From NCBI GenBank assembly GCA_030668025.1, contig DAOUUT010000148.1:1-8984 (forward strand): a DNA stretch of 8,984 bases, read 5' to 3'. Below the pieces are notes generated by a model that had not been told where the DNA came from, did no database searches, and was given only the letters and a program-made list of their open reading frames with translations. A program made the translations under genes and the position numbers. The stretch is from Promethearchaeota archaeon (GTDB taxonomy: Archaea > Asgardarchaeota > Lokiarchaeia > Sigynarchaeales > SOKP01). Position 1 is the stretch's first letter. The number at the start of each line of letters is the position of its first letter. This document shows positions 5,950 to 8,984 of the stretch, piece after piece.

Positions 5950-6960
5950 ATGGAAGAGGTAATTCCCGATATATTTTTGATTAAAGAAAAAAGTAATTTC
6001 GAGCGAATTAAACCTTCAGAAAACATTTATGTTATAGCCGGTCCTGATGGATTAATCTTTGACGCTGGTTTTGGCAATAAAAAGGTTGTAAAATTCCTTG
6101 TTAAAGAAATTAACAGAATAGAACAGAGATATAGAGAGAACAAAGAAGATTTTAAAATAACGCGAATCCTTGTGTCTCATGGTCACCCTGATCATTTTTC
6201 AGGATTAAAAAGGATTAAAAGTTCACTTGGCGTTAAAATTGTGCTAACAGAGAAAACAGCTGATATTATAAAGACCAAAAAAAGTTTTATGAAATCGTTT
6301 AACGCAGATAGCTATGAGGATTATCTAATCATACAAAAAGGGTTTCGGTATAGAATAAGGAGCTTCTTACAAAAACTTATGTATAGCTTTTTTTTTAAAC
6401 GAATATACGGTCTTTCTTTTATCGCCAACCCTGATGAAATTATTAAAAATAATACTGAAATTTCAATAAACGGTGAGGAATGGAAGGTGTTTCCATCGCC
6501 TGGTCATGCTGTAGACCATATTTCCTTGTACAACGAAGAAAAGGGCGTACTACTTTCTGGAGATAATGTTTTATCAAAGACTACTTGGCTTGGCCCTCCA
6601 AATTGCAGCATAAGTGATTATATTGAATCTGTTGAGACGATTCAGAAATTACCAAACCTTAAAATTATATTAGCCGCTCATGGAGCCCTTATAAATAACC
6701 CAAGAGAGCGAACTATTGAGATATTAAAACATAGAAAAGAACGGACCCAGCAAGTATTAGATATTGTTAAAGAATTTACTGAAAATGGTACATCTCCCGA
6801 TGAGATCATTCAAAAATTGTATCCAAATAAAAAGAAAATGCGGACCGAAATCGCTCGTGGATGGGTGTGCCTAACGTTAAAGATGCTCGAAGAACAAAAT
6901 GTTATAAAACGAATTGAAGGTAAGAAAGAGATAAAGTTTTACTCTACAAATAAACTATAA
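5950..6960 (+). CDS. Metallo-beta-lactamase-fold hydrolase, LACTB2/glyoxalase II-like, with C-terminal helical domain
   Basis: This 336-residue soluble hydrolase carries the complete two-metal site of the MBL fold: SHGHPDH gives His77, His79, Asp81 and His82; SPGHAVDH gives His186; SGDN gives Asp205; AAHG gives His244. The opening (IYVIAGPDGLIFDAGFG, 26-42) is the usual first beta layer. After the fold, residues about 250-336 (helices ending in MLEEQNVIKRIEGKKEIKFY) resemble the winged-helix tail of LACTB2-like proteins. Members cleave thioesters, phosphodiesters or RNA; the sequence does not say which. The HxHxDH motif has Pro at the fourth position, which is tolerated in the family. An unusual insert at about 105-165 is rich in Lys, Arg, Phe and Tyr and separates the first histidine cluster from His186. 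The ATG at 5950 is preferred because an upstream ATG at 5937 is out of frame. It follows the radical SAM gene and precedes the helicase, both in the same direction. Confidence 0.87.
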   Translation: MEEVIPDIFLIKEKSNFERIKPSENIYVIAGPDGLIFDAGFGNKKVVKFLVKEINRIEQRYRENKEDFKITRILVSHGHPDHFSGLKRIKSSLGVKIVLTEKTADIIKTKKSFMKSFNADSYEDYLIIQKGFRYRIRSFLQKLMYSFFFKRIYGLSFIANPDEIIKNNTEISINGEEWKVFPSPGHAVDHISLYNEEKGVLLSGDNVLSKTTWLGPPNCSISDYIESVETIQKLPNLKIILAAHGALINNPRERTIEILKHRKERTQQVLDIVKEFTENGTSPDEIIQKLYPNKKKMRTEIARGWVCLTLKMLEEQNVIKRIEGKKEIKFYSTNKL

Positions 6961-6988
6961 CTTGTTAGCTAAATTATTATTATCTTAA

Positions 6989-7006
6989 ATATATATATAT
7001 ATAAAA
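6989..7006 (+). promoter_or_regulatory. Probable TATA box of the Hef-like helicase gene, in an (AT)7 run
   Basis: Seven AT dinucleotides followed by an A run lie centred about 60 bases before the ATG at 7057. A start 25 bases downstream would leave a leader of roughly 30 bases. The dinucleotide run is also a simple repeat that can vary in length between strains. Confidence 0.4.
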
Positions 7007-7056
7007 ATCTTAACACTCTTAGAATTAAAAAGGCTTAATTTCAAATTTTCTTTAAC

Positions 7057-8984
7057 ATGCAAAGTGAAGTATCTGAATATTTTAATGATCCTTTCTTAAA
7101 AAAGAATAGAGTATTTTATCGACAATACCAAAATAATATTATTAAAAAGTGTATAGGGAGAAATTCGTTAGTAGTATTACCAACGGGCTTAGGAAAAACA
7201 ATTATAGGGATTTTACTTATAGGTAAAGCTATAGAAAAATATTCGAAATCAAAGATCATTATTCTTGCCCCAACTAGACCTTTAGTTTCGCAACATAAAG
7301 CTTCGTGTGAGGATTTTTTAAATATAGATTCTAATTTAATTACTTCATTTACAGGTAAGATTTCGCCAGAAAAGAGAATTTTACTTTTCAACAATTCTAA
7401 AATTATTGTTTCGACTCCTCAAGTCATAAAGAACGACGTAGAAAGGGGGCGATACGATTTGAAGCATGTTTCTCTAATAATTTTCGACGAAGCACACAGA
7501 ACGAGAGGTAATTACGCCTATTGTTTTATTTCAAACGAATATCTTAATACGTGTAAAGACCCGCTTGTTTTAGGGCTAACTGCATCTCCAGGAAAAAGTT
7601 ATTTTCACATTCAACAATTGTGCAATAATTTGTTTATTGAAAATGTTATATTTAAAACCTACGAAGATAAAGACGTAAAACAGTATATTTACGATATTGA
7701 CACATATTTAGAATTTGTCGATTTGCCTATTAAAGTTTTGGAGTTAAGTGCGATTTGGTATAACTTATTTGAAAAATTTCTAAGATTCTTTATCGAAAAA
7801 AAATTAATTCCACCCAACAAACGTTATTACTCTAAGTTGGATTTCTTAGGAATATCGCGAGATTTAACGCTCTCTCTAAGGTATAATAATGACTATTTAC
7901 CCGAGTTATCAGAAGAAGAATACCAAAAAGCTCTTTATTTTAAATCTCCACGAATCATAGATTTAGTAAAAGAGAATTCGCTCAATATCGAATCGATTTA
8001 TTCTTACAGTTCAAGTTGTATTTCTTTACTACATGGGAAAGATTTGCTAGAATCTCAAAATATCTCGTTATTTGAAACTTTTTTAGAAAAAATAGAATAT
8101 AAATCCGACCATGACATTCTTTCAGCTAAAAGAATTATTAATTCTGATCACTATAAGTTCATTAAAAACATTTTTGAGCAGGACAACCGCGATATTTACT
8201 TACATCCTAAAATTGAAAAGTTATTTTCAATTATAACTGAAGAAACCGAAGAATTAAGTAATAATAAAATCATTGTTTTTACTCAGTACCGAGAAATGGC
8301 AGAATTATTGAAAGGAAAACTAAAGGAACGCTTTGGAACTCGATTGAATGTAGAAAAATTTATAGGTCAGTCAACTAAGATAAATGATATAGGCTTTTCA
8401 CAATATCAGCAAGGAGAAATAATAAAACAGTTTAAAGCTGGTGCGATAGACATTCTCGTGGCTACAAGTGTCGCAGAAGAAGGACTTGATATTCCAAATG
8501 TCGACGCCATTATTTTTTACGAGCCCGTACCTTCAGAGATAAGGTTAATTCAAAGACGAGGTAGAACCGGACGACATGCCCCAGGAAGATGCTATTTATT
8601 AATAGCTAGAGGGACTATAGACATCCCCTTTTACAAAGCCGCCGAGCGAAAAGAAATGGCTATGAATTCGGTGCTATCAGATTCAAAACAATTGGATTTA
8701 TGTGATGTAGTTAACCGAGAACAGATATGCTTTGAGGTAGGTTCTAATAAAATTTCAGAATTTGATTTAATTAAAAATTATAAAGAACGGCGTAAAAGAG
8801 AAAAAGAACTTCTTGCAAATCGTTCAATTGAAGAAATTATTTCAGAACTTGATAATTTCGTCCAAAGCAATGAGTTTAAAAAATTAAAAGATTCTGGTGT
8901 AACTTTTTATTCCGATGTAATAGGATTGGATAAATTGAAATTGAAAACTTCTATATTAAAATTAAAAGGAAATCAAAAAGATAA
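7057..8984 (+). CDS. hef: Hef-like superfamily 2 DNA helicase (archaeal FANCM/XPF relative), C terminus beyond the window
   Basis: The frame is open from 7057 to the right edge, giving 642 residues. Helicase motifs appear in order: Q-motif region RVFYRQYQ (18-25), motif I LPTGLGKT (41-48), Ia APTRPLVSQH (71-80), II DEAH (144-147), III TASPG (175-179), IV VFTQYRE (407-413), V ATSVAEEGLDIP (469-480) and VI QRRGRTGRH (499-507). The block from GQST (437) to motif VI, with EPVPSEIRLIQRRGRTGR, is diagnostic for Hef and FANCM. Hef processes stalled replication forks and branched DNA: the helicase remodels, and a C-terminal XPF-type nuclease with HhH repeats cuts. Residues 200-390 form the helical insert that contacts forked DNA. 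The lysine-rich stretch after about 570 looks like the linker to the nuclease. Pyrococcus Hef is about 760 residues, so 100-150 residues should lie outside; whether the nuclease is present cannot be seen. The ATG at 7057 fits the family start and lies downstream of a TATA-like run. Confidence 0.9.
   Translation, partial: MQSEVSEYFNDPFLKKNRVFYRQYQNNIIKKCIGRNSLVVLPTGLGKTIIGILLIGKAIEKYSKSKIIILAPTRPLVSQHKASCEDFLNIDSNLITSFTGKISPEKRILLFNNSKIIVSTPQVIKNDVERGRYDLKHVSLIIFDEAHRTRGNYAYCFISNEYLNTCKDPLVLGLTASPGKSYFHIQQLCNNLFIENVIFKTYEDKDVKQYIYDIDTYLEFVDLPIKVLELSAIWYNLFEKFLRFFIEKKLIPPNKRYYSKLDFLGISRDLTLSLRYNNDYLPELSEEEYQKALYFKSPRIIDLVKENSLNIESIYSYSSSCISLLHGKDLLESQNISLFETFLEKIEYKSDHDILSAKRIINSDHYKFIKNIFEQDNRDIYLHPKIEKLFSIITEETEELSNNKIIVFTQYREMAELLKGKLKERFGTRLNVEKFIGQSTKINDIGFSQYQQGEIIKQFKAGAIDILVATSVAEEGLDIPNVDAIIFYEPVPSEIRLIQRRGRTGRHAPGRCYLLIARGTIDIPFYKAAERKEMAMNSVLSDSKQLDLCDVVNREQICFEVGSNKISEFDLIKNYKERRKREKELLANRSIEEIISELDNFVQSNEFKKLKDSGVTFYSDVIGLDKLKLKTSILKLKGNQKD

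Noticed and set aside
6989..7002. (AT)7 run as part of an origin of replication
   Set aside because: No origin recognition boxes, Cdc6/Orc1 gene or repeated motifs are present; a promoter reading is simpler.
7116..7394. 92-residue minus-strand frame at the start of the helicase gene
   Set aside because: It is antisense to helicase motifs I and Ia; the plus frame is clearly coding.
1..8984. Defence system, CRISPR array or mobile element
   Set aside because: No regularly spaced repeats, Cas motifs, transposase, integrase, terminal inverted repeats or toxin-antitoxin pair are visible. The MBL and helicase genes fit housekeeping families.

Overview
The window is AT-rich (roughly one third G+C by eye) and looks archaeal. 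The best evidence is the gene at the right edge. It encodes an archaeal Hef-type helicase, with motifs LPTGLGKT, DEAH, TASPG, SVAEEGLDIP and QRRGRTGR in order. Several genes also have a TATA-like box about 25-30 bases before the start codon and no clear Shine-Dalgarno sequence, which fits archaeal leaderless transcription. Low G+C together with SCP2-like, SDR and ALDH genes would suit an Asgard or other uncultivated mesophilic archaeon, but no marker here fixes the lineage.

Layout. Positions 1-2071 hold a three-gene minus-strand cluster, probably one transcript: an extended SDR oxidoreductase/epimerase (1082-2071), a small SCP2-like protein (584-1063), and the N-terminal 175 residues of an aldehyde dehydrogenase that leaves the window on the left. 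A divergent promoter region (2072-2305) carries a perfect 12-bp palindrome and leads to a small plus-strand methyltransferase (2306-2854) that resembles FAM173/aKMT lysine methyltransferases. That gene converges on a minus-strand TM1586-type double-domain nitroreductase (3022-3894), with a terminator-like hairpin and T tracts on both strands between them.

A 372-base gene-free stretch (3895-4266) holds promoters on both sides, an inverted repeat and a possible decayed reading frame. After it, three plus-strand genes follow: a B12-binding-domain radical SAM protein (4267-5853), a metallo-beta-lactamase-fold hydrolase with a C-terminal helical/winged-helix part (5950-6960), and the Hef-like helicase (7057 to the right edge, stop and any nuclease domain outside the window).

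How the genes fit together. The SDR, SCP2-like and ALDH genes plausibly handle one hydrophobic alcohol/aldehyde/ketone substrate: a redox pair plus a lipid-binding carrier. The radical SAM and MBL genes are neighbours in the same direction and may or may not share a pathway. Methyltransferase, nitroreductase and Hef look like independent units. I see no tRNA, rRNA, CRISPR array, insertion sequence or integrase. The region reads as ordinary archaeal chromosome with a few under-characterised enzymes, not as a defence or mobile island.
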